44,794 bases of DNA from Erythrobacter sp. (GTDB lineage: Bacteria; Pseudomonadota; Alphaproteobacteria; Sphingomonadales; Sphingomonadaceae). Below the pieces are notes generated by a model that was given only the letters and a program-made list of their open reading frames with translations, did not search any database and had not been told where the DNA came from. The first letter of the stretch is position 1. Each line of letters starts with the position of its first letter. A program made the position numbers and the translations under genes. Location: positions 1-44,794 of the forward strand of contig JAPYPR010000016.1 of assembly GCA_029937545.1 (NCBI GenBank). Direction: 5' to 3'. Of the stretch, positions 8,816-15,723 are shown piece after piece.

Positions 8816-9805
8816 ATGGCTACCCATCGCACCAAGATGCTCATCATCGGCTCCGGCCCGGCGGGCTATTCCGCCGCCATCTACGCCGCGCGCGCCATGA
8901 TGGAGCCGATCGTGGTGCAGGGCCTCCAGCCGGGCGGTCAGCTGACCATCACCACCGATGTCGAGAACTATCCTGGCTTTGCCGACGTCATCCAGGGCCC
9001 CTGGCTGATGGAGCAGATGCAGAAACAGGCCGAACATGTCGGCACGCGGATGATGTGGGATACGATCGTCGATGTCCATGTAGCAGGCGGTTCGCCGTTC
9101 ACGGCCAAGGGCGACAGCGGCGACGAATATATCGCGGATGTGCTGGTGATCTGCACCGGCGCGCAGGCCAAATGGCTGGGCGTGCCGGGCGAGCAGGAAC
9201 TGGGCGGGAAGGGCGTCTCCGCCTGCGCCACCTGCGACGGGTTCTTCTATCGCGGCAAGAAGGTCGCCGTGATCGGCGGCGGCAATACCGCGGTCGAGGA
9301 AGCGCTGTACCTCACCAACCATTCCGACGACGTGACGCTGATCCACCGCCGCGACGAATTGCGGGCAGAGAAGATCCTGCAGGAGCGGTTGCTCAACCAT
9401 CCGAAGATCTCGGTGCTGTGGAACAAGACGGTCGACAGCTTCGCAGCCGGGCCGGGTGGTGCGCTGGGGCATCTCAACCTCAAGGACACGCAGACCGGCG
9501 AAACCAGCGAGTTTGCGACCGACGGCGCTTTCGTCGCGATCGGCCACGCGCCCGCGACCGAGCTGTTCAAGGGCAAGCTGCCGATGGACGATGGCGGCTA
9601 TCTGCTGACCGAGCCGGGTTCGCCCAAGACCGACGTGCCCGGCGTATTCGCGGCGGGCGATGTGACCGACCACGTCTATCGCCAGGCGGTCACCGCGGCG
9701 GGGATGGGCTGCATGGCCGCGCTCGATGCCGAGCGCTTCCTCGCCAATCTCGAGATCGACGCGGACGGTCACGCGCACGCGGCCGAGAAGGAAGCGGCGG
9801 AATAA
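8816..9805 (+). CDS. trxB: Thioredoxin-disulfide reductase
   Basis: A 329-residue low-molecular-weight thioredoxin reductase that passes electrons from NADPH through FAD to thioredoxin. The FAD-binding motif GSGPAGYSAAIYAARA is at the N-terminus, the redox-active pair is Cys137 and Cys140 in CATCDG, the NADPH-binding motif is GGGNTAVEEA, and the C-terminal FAD motif is GVFAAGDVTD. The length is near the usual 320. A C-terminal tail of about 20 residues rich in His, Ala and Glu extends past the conserved core. An inverted pair of repeats follows the stop. Confidence 0.97.
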   Translation: MATHRTKMLIIGSGPAGYSAAIYAARAMMEPIVVQGLQPGGQLTITTDVENYPGFADVIQGPWLMEQMQKQAEHVGTRMMWDTIVDVHVAGGSPFTAKGDSGDEYIADVLVICTGAQAKWLGVPGEQELGGKGVSACATCDGFFYRGKKVAVIGGGNTAVEEALYLTNHSDDVTLIHRRDELRAEKILQERLLNHPKISVLWNKTVDSFAAGPGGALGHLNLKDTQTGETSEFATDGAFVAIGHAPATELFKGKLPMDDGGYLLTEPGSPKTDVPGVFAAGDVTDHVYRQAVTAAGMGCMAALDAERFLANLEIDADGHAHAAEKEAAE

Positions 9806-9807
9806 GC

Positions 9808-9887
9808 GTCATCCCAGCGAAAGCTGGGAGCGATCTTCCTCACGCACAATACTGACTGAAACCGATCCCAGCTTTCGCTGTGATGAC
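9808..9887. repeat. Inverted pair of a 22-bp dispersed-type repeat
   Basis: Arms at 9808-9829 and 9866-9887 are inverted copies matching at 21 of 22 positions, separated by 36 bp without a gene. Each arm holds its own small palindrome (CCCAGC...GCTGGG around GAAA). The pair fills the gap between the convergent trxB and MAPEG genes and could also act as a transcript end in both directions. The arm resembles a repeat that I recall as common between genes in Sphingomonadales genomes; that is memory, not a search result. Confidence 0.8.
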
Positions 9888-9895
9888 AGCTATGG

Positions 9896-10330
9896 CTACA
9901 TGTGAATGTCGAACGCGAAGATCGCCGCATGGAAGATCAGCGCGATCAGCACGAGGCTCGCCAGCGCGTAGAGCACGAAGCGCACCATCACTACATTGGC
10001 GGTCGCCTGCACCAGCGAATGCAGGATCCGAAGGCCGACATAGATCCACGCCAGCAGGGCGTTCATTCCGTCGCCGAAACCGGCAATGGCGAGGATGATG
10101 CAGGTCGCGTAGAACACCGTCGGCTGTTCATGCAGATGGTTGTGGTTGTGCGCCTTCCACTGGACTTCGGCCGGAAGCCTATCGTCCAGCACGCCGGTCT
10201 TGCGGGCATCGTTCGGGTCGATGTTCGCTTTCGACATCGCCGGAATGCGCACGACGTACATCCACAGCCACATGACCATGGTCCAGGCGAGCAGGACGAC
10301 GACGGGCTGGAGGATTTCGGATCGGATCAT
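9896..10330 (-). CDS. MAPEG family membrane protein (copy 2 of tandem pair)
   Basis: A 144-residue protein with four hydrophobic segments and the MAPEG core pattern: a KAHNHNHLHEQPTVFY motif after the first loop, then a helix with YVGLRILHSLVQ. MAPEG proteins are integral membrane enzymes of eicosanoid and glutathione metabolism in eukaryotes; bacterial members often have glutathione transferase or peroxidase activity, or no known role. It lies 10 bp after the related gene at 10341-10796 on the same strand, with which it shares the WKAHNxxHLxEQPT core. The two therefore look like a tandem duplication, possibly giving a hetero-oligomer. Confidence 0.87.
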   Translation of the reverse strand: MIRSEILQPVVVLLAWTMVMWLWMYVVRIPAMSKANIDPNDARKTGVLDDRLPAEVQWKAHNHNHLHEQPTVFYATCIILAIAGFGDGMNALLAWIYVGLRILHSLVQATANVVMVRFVLYALASLVLIALIFHAAIFAFDIHM

Positions 10331-10340
10331 GGCTCTCTCC

Positions 10341-10796
10341 TCATCCCGTCACGATCGACGGGTCGTGGAACAGGGTGGCAAGCACCGCGCGGACGGCCAG
10401 TACTGTAAGGGCCAGCGTGGACAGCAGAAAAATCAGGAAGCGGACCTTCACCACGTTGACGGTCGCCTGGTAGACCGAATGGACGATCCGCAGCACGACG
10501 TAGATCCATGCGAGCACCACGTCGATCGCGCCTGCGCCCATGATCGCCAGGATCACGACCGCCGGGTAGAAGATCGTAGGCTGCTCCATGAGGTGCGCGT
10601 AATTATGCGCTTTCCAATTGACCTTGTCGGGGATCACCCCCTCCAGGTCCTGCCCGCGACCGCCCGGCTTGGCCGAGCCGACATCGCGGCCCAGCTTGCT
10701 CATGGCGGGGAAGCGCGTGAACGCCATCCAGTAAAGCATGATCAGCGACCACATCACCAAGACGGCGGCGGGTGCGAGCATTTGTGCCTGCATCAT
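10341..10796 (-). CDS. MAPEG family membrane protein (copy 1 of tandem pair)
   Basis: A 151-residue four-helix membrane protein. It carries the same WKAHNYAHLMEQPTIFY core and YVVLRIVHSVYQATVNVVKVRF helix segment as its neighbour, so the two are paralogues with diverged first loops (this one has a longer, glycine-rich loop near residues 40-55). The start at the first of two consecutive ATG codons (10796) is preceded by GGGAGA. It lies 46 bp downstream of the dehydratase gene and is probably transcribed with it. Function unknown beyond the MAPEG fold. Confidence 0.87.
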   Translation of the reverse strand: MMQAQMLAPAAVLVMWSLIMLYWMAFTRFPAMSKLGRDVGSAKPGGRGQDLEGVIPDKVNWKAHNYAHLMEQPTIFYPAVVILAIMGAGAIDVVLAWIYVVLRIVHSVYQATVNVVKVRFLIFLLSTLALTVLAVRAVLATLFHDPSIVTG

Positions 10797-10842
10797 CGTT
10801 TCTCCCTGTTGCGCGCAGGACTGCGGCGGGAGCGACGTAAAG

Positions 10843-11805
10843 TCAAACCCCGGCGATGGTCCGGGCAAAGCTTTCCGCATCGGTGTTCCCGCCGGTTAGC
10901 ATGATCACCGTATCTGCGTCCACCGGAACCTTGCCGGCGAGTGTCGCCGCCAGCCCCGCTGCGCCGCCCGGTTCGACCACCAGCCGCAGTTTCGCAAAGG
11001 CGAAGCGCTGTGCTTCGCGCACCTCCTCGTCGGTAACCGTGACGCCCGGCTCTGCGCGGCCCCGCAGCACTCCCAGATTGATGGCTTTGGTCGCATCGGG
11101 CTGGAGCGCTTCGCAGATGGTGGCGGGCGGATCGTCGCCGATACGCACGATCTCCCCTTCTTCGAGGGACCGGCCGACCATGTCCCACCCTTCAGGTTCG
11201 ACCACATGGATGGCAGCCTCGGGGCAGGCGAGGGCGAGACCGGCGGCGAGGCCCCCACCTCCGCAGCACACGATGAAGCGCGAGGGAGGTCTGCCCAACT
11301 GTGCCTCTGCCTCGTGCCCCGCGCTGCCCTGGCCTTCGATCACCCAGGGATCGCCGAAAGCATGGACCAGCACCGATCCGCGCTTCGCGATCAGCTTGGC
11401 CGCCACCTCGTCGCGATCTTCGCCGGGGCGGTCGTAAAGCACGATTTCCGCGCCCAGCGCGCGCGTTGCCTCCAGCTTCACCTGCGGTGCGTTGCGCGGC
11501 ATCACGATAGTCGCGCGAATGCCGAGTTTCCTCGCCGCCCACGCCACACCCTGCGCGTGGTTGCCGGAGGACACCGCCACCACGCCGCGCGCCCGCTCTT
11601 CCTCGGTCAGATTGACCAGCCGCCACCACGCGCCCCTGATCTTGAACGCGCCGACCGGTTGCAGCACCTCGGCCTTCGCCCGGCACTGCACACCGCCGAT
11701 CTCGACCGGCAGCAGCGGCGTCATCGGCAGGCCGATCTCTTGCAGGCTTTGCAGGGCGGCCAGCGTGCCCTCGGCGGTCGGTGCGCGCATATCGTCTCGG
11801 ATCAT
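10843..11805 (-). CDS. PLP-dependent threonine/serine dehydratase, catabolic type without ACT domain
   Basis: A 320-residue fold-type II PLP enzyme. The PLP lysine is Lys55 in VGAFKIRGA, followed by SSGNHAQGVAWAA (substrate loop) and the phosphate-binding glycine loop CCGGGGLAAG. The C-terminal serine/glycine motif is LTGGNTD. It is too short for a regulatory ACT domain, so it is unlike biosynthetic IlvA and closer to catabolic TdcB or serine racemase-type proteins that deaminate threonine or serine to 2-oxoacids. It is divergent from the carboxyspermidine dehydrogenase gene, 64 bp apart, and the MAPEG pair follows it. Confidence 0.9.
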   Translation of the reverse strand: MIRDDMRAPTAEGTLAALQSLQEIGLPMTPLLPVEIGGVQCRAKAEVLQPVGAFKIRGAWWRLVNLTEEERARGVVAVSSGNHAQGVAWAARKLGIRATIVMPRNAPQVKLEATRALGAEIVLYDRPGEDRDEVAAKLIAKRGSVLVHAFGDPWVIEGQGSAGHEAEAQLGRPPSRFIVCCGGGGLAAGLALACPEAAIHVVEPEGWDMVGRSLEEGEIVRIGDDPPATICEALQPDATKAINLGVLRGRAEPGVTVTDEEVREAQRFAFAKLRLVVEPGGAAGLAATLAGKVPVDADTVIMLTGGNTDAESFARTIAGV

Positions 11806-11869
11806 TTGGCGCGCTTAGCGCATTTCGTTACAGGGCGCGCAAGAATCGAATTCAGCCAAGAGGTTTTTC

Positions 11870-13081
11870 ATGTCGACAGTTCTGGTCATCGGCGCAGGCG
11901 GCGTCAGCAGCGTGTGCGTCCACAAGATGGCCATGAACAAGGATATCTTCACCGATATCCATCTCGCCAGCCGCACAAAGAGCAAATGCGACAGTATCGC
12001 CGCGAGCGTGAAGGACCGCACCGGCGTCGATATTTCAACCTACGAGATCGACGCCGAAGAAGTGCCAGCGATGGTCAACCTCATCCGCAAAATCGGCCCC
12101 CGCCTGGTCGTCAACCTCGCGCTGCCCTATCAGGATCTTCCGATCATGGACGCCTGCCTGGAGGCGGGCGTGAGCTACCTCGACACGGCCAATTACGAGC
12201 CCAAGGACGAGGCCAAGTTCGAATACCACTGGCAGTGGGCCTATCACGACCGCTTCAAGGATGCGGGGTTGATGGCGCTGCTGGGGTCGGGCTTCGACCC
12301 GGGCGTGACCAGCGTGTTCACCATGTGGCTCAAGAAGCACAAGCTGAAGACCATCCGCCAGCTCGACATTCTCGACTGCAACGGCGGCGACCACGGACAG
12401 GCCTTCGCCACGAATTTCAATCCCGAGATCAACATCCGCGAAGTGACCGCGCCCGCACGGCACTGGGAAAACGGGGAATTCGTCGAGACCCCGGCGATGG
12501 GCAAGAAGGTCGAATTCGACTTCGAAGGCGTCGGGCCGAAGAACATGTACATGATGTATCACGAGGAGCTGGAAAGCCTCGCGAAATTCAATCCGGAGCT
12601 GGAACGCGCCCGCTTCTGGATGACTTTCGGCGACGAGTACATCAAGCACCTGACCGTGCTGCAGAATGTCGGCATGACGCGCATCGATCCGGTGCGCTAC
12701 CAGGGCAAGGACATCATCCCGCTGCAATTCCTCGCCGCCGTGCTGCCCAAGCCCGAAACGCTGGGCGAAACGACCAAGGGCAATACGAACATCGGCGTGA
12801 TCGCCACCGGCGAGGCGCTCGACGGGTCCGGCGAAAAAACGTTCTACATCAACAACATATGCAGCCACGAGGCCGCTTACGAAGAAACCGGCAACCAGGC
12901 GGTTTCCTATACCACCGGCGTGCCCGCGATGATCGGCAGCGCGATGATGGTAACCGGCAAGTGGTCGGGCGATGGCGTGTTCAACATGGAGCAGATGGAC
13001 CCCGATCCCTTCATGGAGATGCTGAACGAGCACGGCCTGCCGTGGCAGGTGAAGGAGCTCGACGGTCCGGTGGATTTTTAG
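11870..13081 (+). CDS. Carboxynorspermidine/carboxyspermidine dehydrogenase (saccharopine dehydrogenase family)
   Basis: A 403-residue NADPH-dependent enzyme that condenses a diamine (putrescine or diaminopropane) with aspartate semialdehyde to carboxyspermidine or carboxynorspermidine. The Rossmann motif IGAGGVSSVCVHKMA is at the N-terminus, ASRTKSKCDSIAAS follows, then LGSGFDPGVTSVF and DCNGGDHG. The length fits CANSDH/CASDH rather than lysine saccharopine reductase. The matching decarboxylase gene lies 1.5 kb downstream, which supports the call. AAGAGG at 11858-11863 precedes the ATG. A repeat arm starts seven bases after its stop, so the IR-flanked cassette has entered just behind it. Confidence 0.92.
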   Translation: MSTVLVIGAGGVSSVCVHKMAMNKDIFTDIHLASRTKSKCDSIAASVKDRTGVDISTYEIDAEEVPAMVNLIRKIGPRLVVNLALPYQDLPIMDACLEAGVSYLDTANYEPKDEAKFEYHWQWAYHDRFKDAGLMALLGSGFDPGVTSVFTMWLKKHKLKTIRQLDILDCNGGDHGQAFATNFNPEINIREVTAPARHWENGEFVETPAMGKKVEFDFEGVGPKNMYMMYHEELESLAKFNPELERARFWMTFGDEYIKHLTVLQNVGMTRIDPVRYQGKDIIPLQFLAAVLPKPETLGETTKGNTNIGVIATGEALDGSGEKTFYINNICSHEAAYEETGNQAVSYTTGVPAMIGSAMMVTGKWSGDGVFNMEQMDPDPFMEMLNEHGLPWQVKELDGPVDF

Positions 13082-13088
13082 ATTTTTG

Positions 13089-13121
13089 TTTCTCGCAGAG
13101 ACGCAGAGGGAAGAGAGACGG
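13089..13121 (+). repeat. Left arm of the GxxExxY cassette
   Basis: 33 bp with the core CGCAGAGACGCAGAGGG. It is the inverted partner of 13531-13563, with mismatches only at arm positions 4 and 28. The core is itself a short direct repeat (CGCAGAGA, CGCAGAGG). Confidence 0.9.
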
Positions 13122-13135
13122 AGAGTAGAGGGGGG

Positions 13136-13522
13136 ATGGAAATCGATTCTCTTGCCGGCATCGTTGTAGATGAATGTATCAAGCTTCATCGTGAGTTAGG
13201 TCCGGGCCTGTTCGAGAATATGTATGAGGCCGTGCTTGCAGGACGGCTCGAACGCCGCGGATTGAAAGATGCTCGCCAGTTTCCTGTCCCCGTCGAGATC
13301 GATGGCCAGATTTTCGACCCGGCCTTTCGGGTGGGTATTTTGGTCGAGAACCGGCTTGTCCTGGAAATTAAGGCTGTCGAACGCTTGTCTCAAACCCATA
13401 TCCGCCAAATGCTTACGTACCTGCGCCTCCTAAAGCAGCCCATAGGGCTGCTCCTCAATTTCTCTCACGGCACAATGATGGACGGCATCCGCAGGGTGTC
13501 GAACGATCACAATTCGCGCTAA
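13136..13522 (+). CDS. GxxExxY protein (PD-(D/E)XK nuclease-like)
   Basis: A 128-residue protein with the family motif G24-L-F-E27-N-M-Y30, the helix that names the GxxExxY family, and the later LVLEIKAVERL stretch with the Glu77-x-Lys79 pair of a PD-(D/E)XK fold. In the copies I know, the strand before it reads R-x-D-hydrophobic-x-V-E; here the position is Gly67 (FRVGILVE), so the metal-binding aspartate seems lost. A purine-rich GAGGGGGG directly precedes the ATG. The function of the family is not established. It is bracketed by inverted repeats and has lower GC and different codon use from the surrounding genes, consistent with transfer. Confidence 0.88.
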   Translation: MEIDSLAGIVVDECIKLHRELGPGLFENMYEAVLAGRLERRGLKDARQFPVPVEIDGQIFDPAFRVGILVENRLVLEIKAVERLSQTHIRQMLTYLRLLKQPIGLLLNFSHGTMMDGIRRVSNDHNSR

Positions 13523-13530
13523 ATTCCTCC

Positions 13531-13563
13531 CCGTCCCTCTTCCCTCTGCGTCTCTGCGATAAA
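13531..13563 (-). repeat. Right arm of the GxxExxY cassette
   Basis: 33 bp, inverted copy of 13089-13121. It ends 19 bp before the start codon of the lipoprotein gene, so it lies in that gene's leader. Confidence 0.9.
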
Positions 13564-13582
13564 CGATAGGCAAAAGGCCGAA

Positions 13583-14545
13583 ATGAAAGCCCCACTTCGC
13601 ATCTTGGCGCCTGTGTTGGCGGTCGGCCTGCTCGCAGCTTGCGGTTCGCCTGCTGAAGAGGTTCCCCGCGCCGCCATCGATACCGGCTGGCCCACTATCC
13701 CCGACGATGCCGTCTTCGGGCAGGTCAGCGCTGTGGAGGCGGATAGTCACGGGCATATCTTCGTGCTGCACCGCGCCGGCCGCGAGTGGGAGGCGCCTTT
13801 TCCCGATGAGCCCATCGCCGAGCCGACGGTCTTCATGTTCTCGCCCAGCGGCGTGCTGCTCGGCAAATGGGGCGCGGGCGAGTTCGTCATGCCGCATGGC
13901 CTCTCCGTCGATGCAGGGGACAATGTCTGGATCACCGATGTCGCGCGCGAGCAGGTCATCCAGTTCGATCACGAGGGCAACCAGCGGATGGTGCTCGGCG
14001 AGCGTGGCATCAGTGGACAGGACGAGAGCCATTTCGGCAGGCCCGCCGACATCGCTTTCATCGGCAATCGCGTGCTCATTGCCGATGGCTATGTGAACAC
14101 GCGGGTCGCGGAGTTCGACCGCAGCGGCGCTTTCCTTGGCGAGTTCGGCAATTTCCGCCTCGCCCACGGTATCACGGTGGACGAGGACCGCATCTTCGTC
14201 GCCGACCGCGAGAATGCGCGTATTCAGGTGTTCGACCACGCCGGAAAACTGCTCGACAGCCGCGACACGCCGACCGGTGGGCGGCCCTACGGCCTAGCAT
14301 CGCTAGGCGGAGGCTGGCTCGTCACGGTCGAGGGGAGGGACCGGGCAGACAATTACGGCGCCATCGTGCGCGTCTACACGCCCGAGGGTCAGCTCGAGCG
14401 CTCGCTCGATGTGGCGCTCGACGGCCTCAACGCGAGCCTCGGCCACGATATCGCGGTCGGCCGCGACGGCATGGCATATGTCACCGACGTCAGGGGCGAC
14501 CGCGTAGTCCGCTTCGAACTCTCGCCCGAACAGGAACCCGAGTAA
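13583..14545 (+). CDS. NHL-repeat beta-propeller lipoprotein, peptidyl-hydroxyglycine amidating lyase-like
   Basis: A 320-residue lipoprotein. The signal peptide ends in the lipobox LAAC with Cys20 as the lipidated residue. After it come repeated NHL-type blades (GLSVDAGDNVWITDVAREQVIQFD, split here as GLSVDAGDNVWITDV then AREQVIQFD; later HGITVDEDRIFVADREN and HDIAVGRDGMAYVTDV). The LHRAGREWEAPFPDEPI segment matches bacterial members annotated as peptidyl-alpha-hydroxyglycine alpha-amidating lyase family; peptide amidation itself is not shown for them. The stop overlaps the decarboxylase start (TAATG), so the two are coupled. Its link to polyamines is unknown: a periplasmic sensor or scavenging role is possible but speculative. 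Confidence 0.85.
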   Translation: MKAPLRILAPVLAVGLLAACGSPAEEVPRAAIDTGWPTIPDDAVFGQVSAVEADSHGHIFVLHRAGREWEAPFPDEPIAEPTVFMFSPSGVLLGKWGAGEFVMPHGLSVDAGDNVWITDVAREQVIQFDHEGNQRMVLGERGISGQDESHFGRPADIAFIGNRVLIADGYVNTRVAEFDRSGAFLGEFGNFRLAHGITVDEDRIFVADRENARIQVFDHAGKLLDSRDTPTGGRPYGLASLGGGWLVTVEGRDRADNYGAIVRVYTPEGQLERSLDVALDGLNASLGHDIAVGRDGMAYVTDVRGDRVVRFELSPEQEPE

Positions 14546-15723
14546 TGGAAACGAAAGCCGGCGATCCCGGAGCCTTCCGCAATTTCGATTTGAGCCGCGT
14601 CGACAGCCCAGCCTTCGTGGTGGATGCCGCGAAACTTCGCGCGAATTGCCAGGTGCTGGCCGAGATCCGCAATGCAGCGGAGATAAAGGTCCTCGCCGCG
14701 CTAAAGGCCTTCAGCATGTGGGCGACCGCTCCCATCATCGGCGAATATCTCGACGGCGTGTGCACCTCGGGTCTGTGGGAAGCACGGCTGGCAAGCGAAT
14801 TCTACGACGGCGAGATCGCCACCTATTCTGCGGCCTACAAGCCGGAGGAGCTGGAAGAGGTCTGTCGCCTGTCCGATCACGTCATCTTCAATTCGCCGGG
14901 CCAGATGGAGCGTGCGGCGCTGATCATCGAGGCTGCGCGCGCGGCAGGGCAGGATTTCGATGTCGGCCTGCGCATCAATCCGATGCATCCGACGGGCGAA
15001 GTGCCGCGCTACGACCCCTCAAGCCCCGGCAGCCGTCTCGGCTTTCCCATCGACCAGCTAACGCCGAAGATCATGGAAGGCGTCGAGGGCATCCACTTCC
15101 ACAATCTCTGCGAGCAGGATTTCGAACCACTTCATGCTACTTGGGACAAGGTGTTCGACGCGATCGAGCCATGGTTCGGGCGGCTCAAGTGGATCAACAT
15201 GGGGGGCGGTCACCACATCACCCGCGCCGATTACCAGCGCGAAGAACTGATCGAGTTCCTGCGCGATGCGAAGGACGATACCGGCGCGGAAATCTACCTC
15301 GAACCGGGCGAGGCGGTGGCGCTGGATGCAGGCATCCTCGTCGGCACCATCCTCGACACCGGCTTCAACGGTGTGCCGGTCGCGGTCGCCGATGTTTCCG
15401 CCACCTGCCACATGCCCGACGTGATCGAAGCGCCCTATCGCCCCGCCATGCTGGGCGAAGCGACCGACCGCGAGGTGCCCGAAGTCCGCATCGGCGGCCC
15501 GTCCTGCCTCGCCGGCGACGTCATCGAAGACTACCGCATTCCCGGCGGCGCGGAGGTGGGCAAGCGTTTCGCCTTCCTCGACCAGGCGCATTATTCCATG
15601 GTCAAGACCAACACTTTCAATGGCGTGCAGCTACCGAGCATCTGGCTGTGGGACAGCGAGACCGACCAGCTCGAGCTGATCCGTGAGTTCGGTTACGAGA
15701 GCTTCCGCGACCGGCTGAGCTGA
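14545..15723 (+). CDS. nspC: Carboxynorspermidine/carboxyspermidine decarboxylase NspC
   Basis: A 392-residue fold-type III PLP decarboxylase of the alanine racemase superfamily that converts carboxy(nor)spermidine to (nor)spermidine. The PLP lysine is Lys54 in AALKAFSMW, the GGGHHITRADY glycine loop binds the cofactor phosphate, and the active-site cysteine region GPSCLAGDVIEDY comes from the partner subunit. KTNTFNGVQLPS near the end is typical of NspC rather than diaminopimelate or arginine decarboxylase. It pairs with the dehydrogenase at 11870-13081. In organisms without norspermidine the same pair makes spermidine, so the product here cannot be fixed from sequence. Its stop abuts the stop of the convergent DUF3137 gene. 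Confidence 0.93.
   Translation: METKAGDPGAFRNFDLSRVDSPAFVVDAAKLRANCQVLAEIRNAAEIKVLAALKAFSMWATAPIIGEYLDGVCTSGLWEARLASEFYDGEIATYSAAYKPEELEEVCRLSDHVIFNSPGQMERAALIIEAARAAGQDFDVGLRINPMHPTGEVPRYDPSSPGSRLGFPIDQLTPKIMEGVEGIHFHNLCEQDFEPLHATWDKVFDAIEPWFGRLKWINMGGGHHITRADYQREELIEFLRDAKDDTGAEIYLEPGEAVALDAGILVGTILDTGFNGVPVAVADVSATCHMPDVIEAPYRPAMLGEATDREVPEVRIGGPSCLAGDVIEDYRIPGGAEVGKRFAFLDQAHYSMVKTNTFNGVQLPSIWLWDSETDQLELIREFGYESFRDRLS

Larger units (their letters stand above)
13089..13563 (+). mobile_element. Inverted-repeat-bounded cassette carrying one GxxExxY gene
   Basis: A unit of about 475 bp made of a left arm (13089-13121), one gene on the plus strand (13136-13522) and a right arm (13531-13563). 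The arms are inverted and match at 31 of 33 positions. The gene starts 14 bp inside the left arm and ends 8 bp before the right arm, so nothing else fits. It separates the dehydrogenase from the lipoprotein and decarboxylase genes of the polyamine group. The gene is visibly poorer in GC than its neighbours. No target-site duplication and no transposase are visible, so mobility is an inference. Confidence 0.65.

Noticed and set aside
11206..13128. A 640-codon plus-strand frame through the dehydratase and dehydrogenase region
   Set aside because: It is antisense to the PLP dehydratase and out of frame with the carboxyspermidine dehydrogenase, with arginine-rich composition typical of shadow frames.
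13583..14545. A peptide-amidation system based on the amidating-lyase-like lipoprotein
   Set aside because: The name of this bacterial family comes from propeller similarity only. The hydroxylating monooxygenase partner is not in the window.
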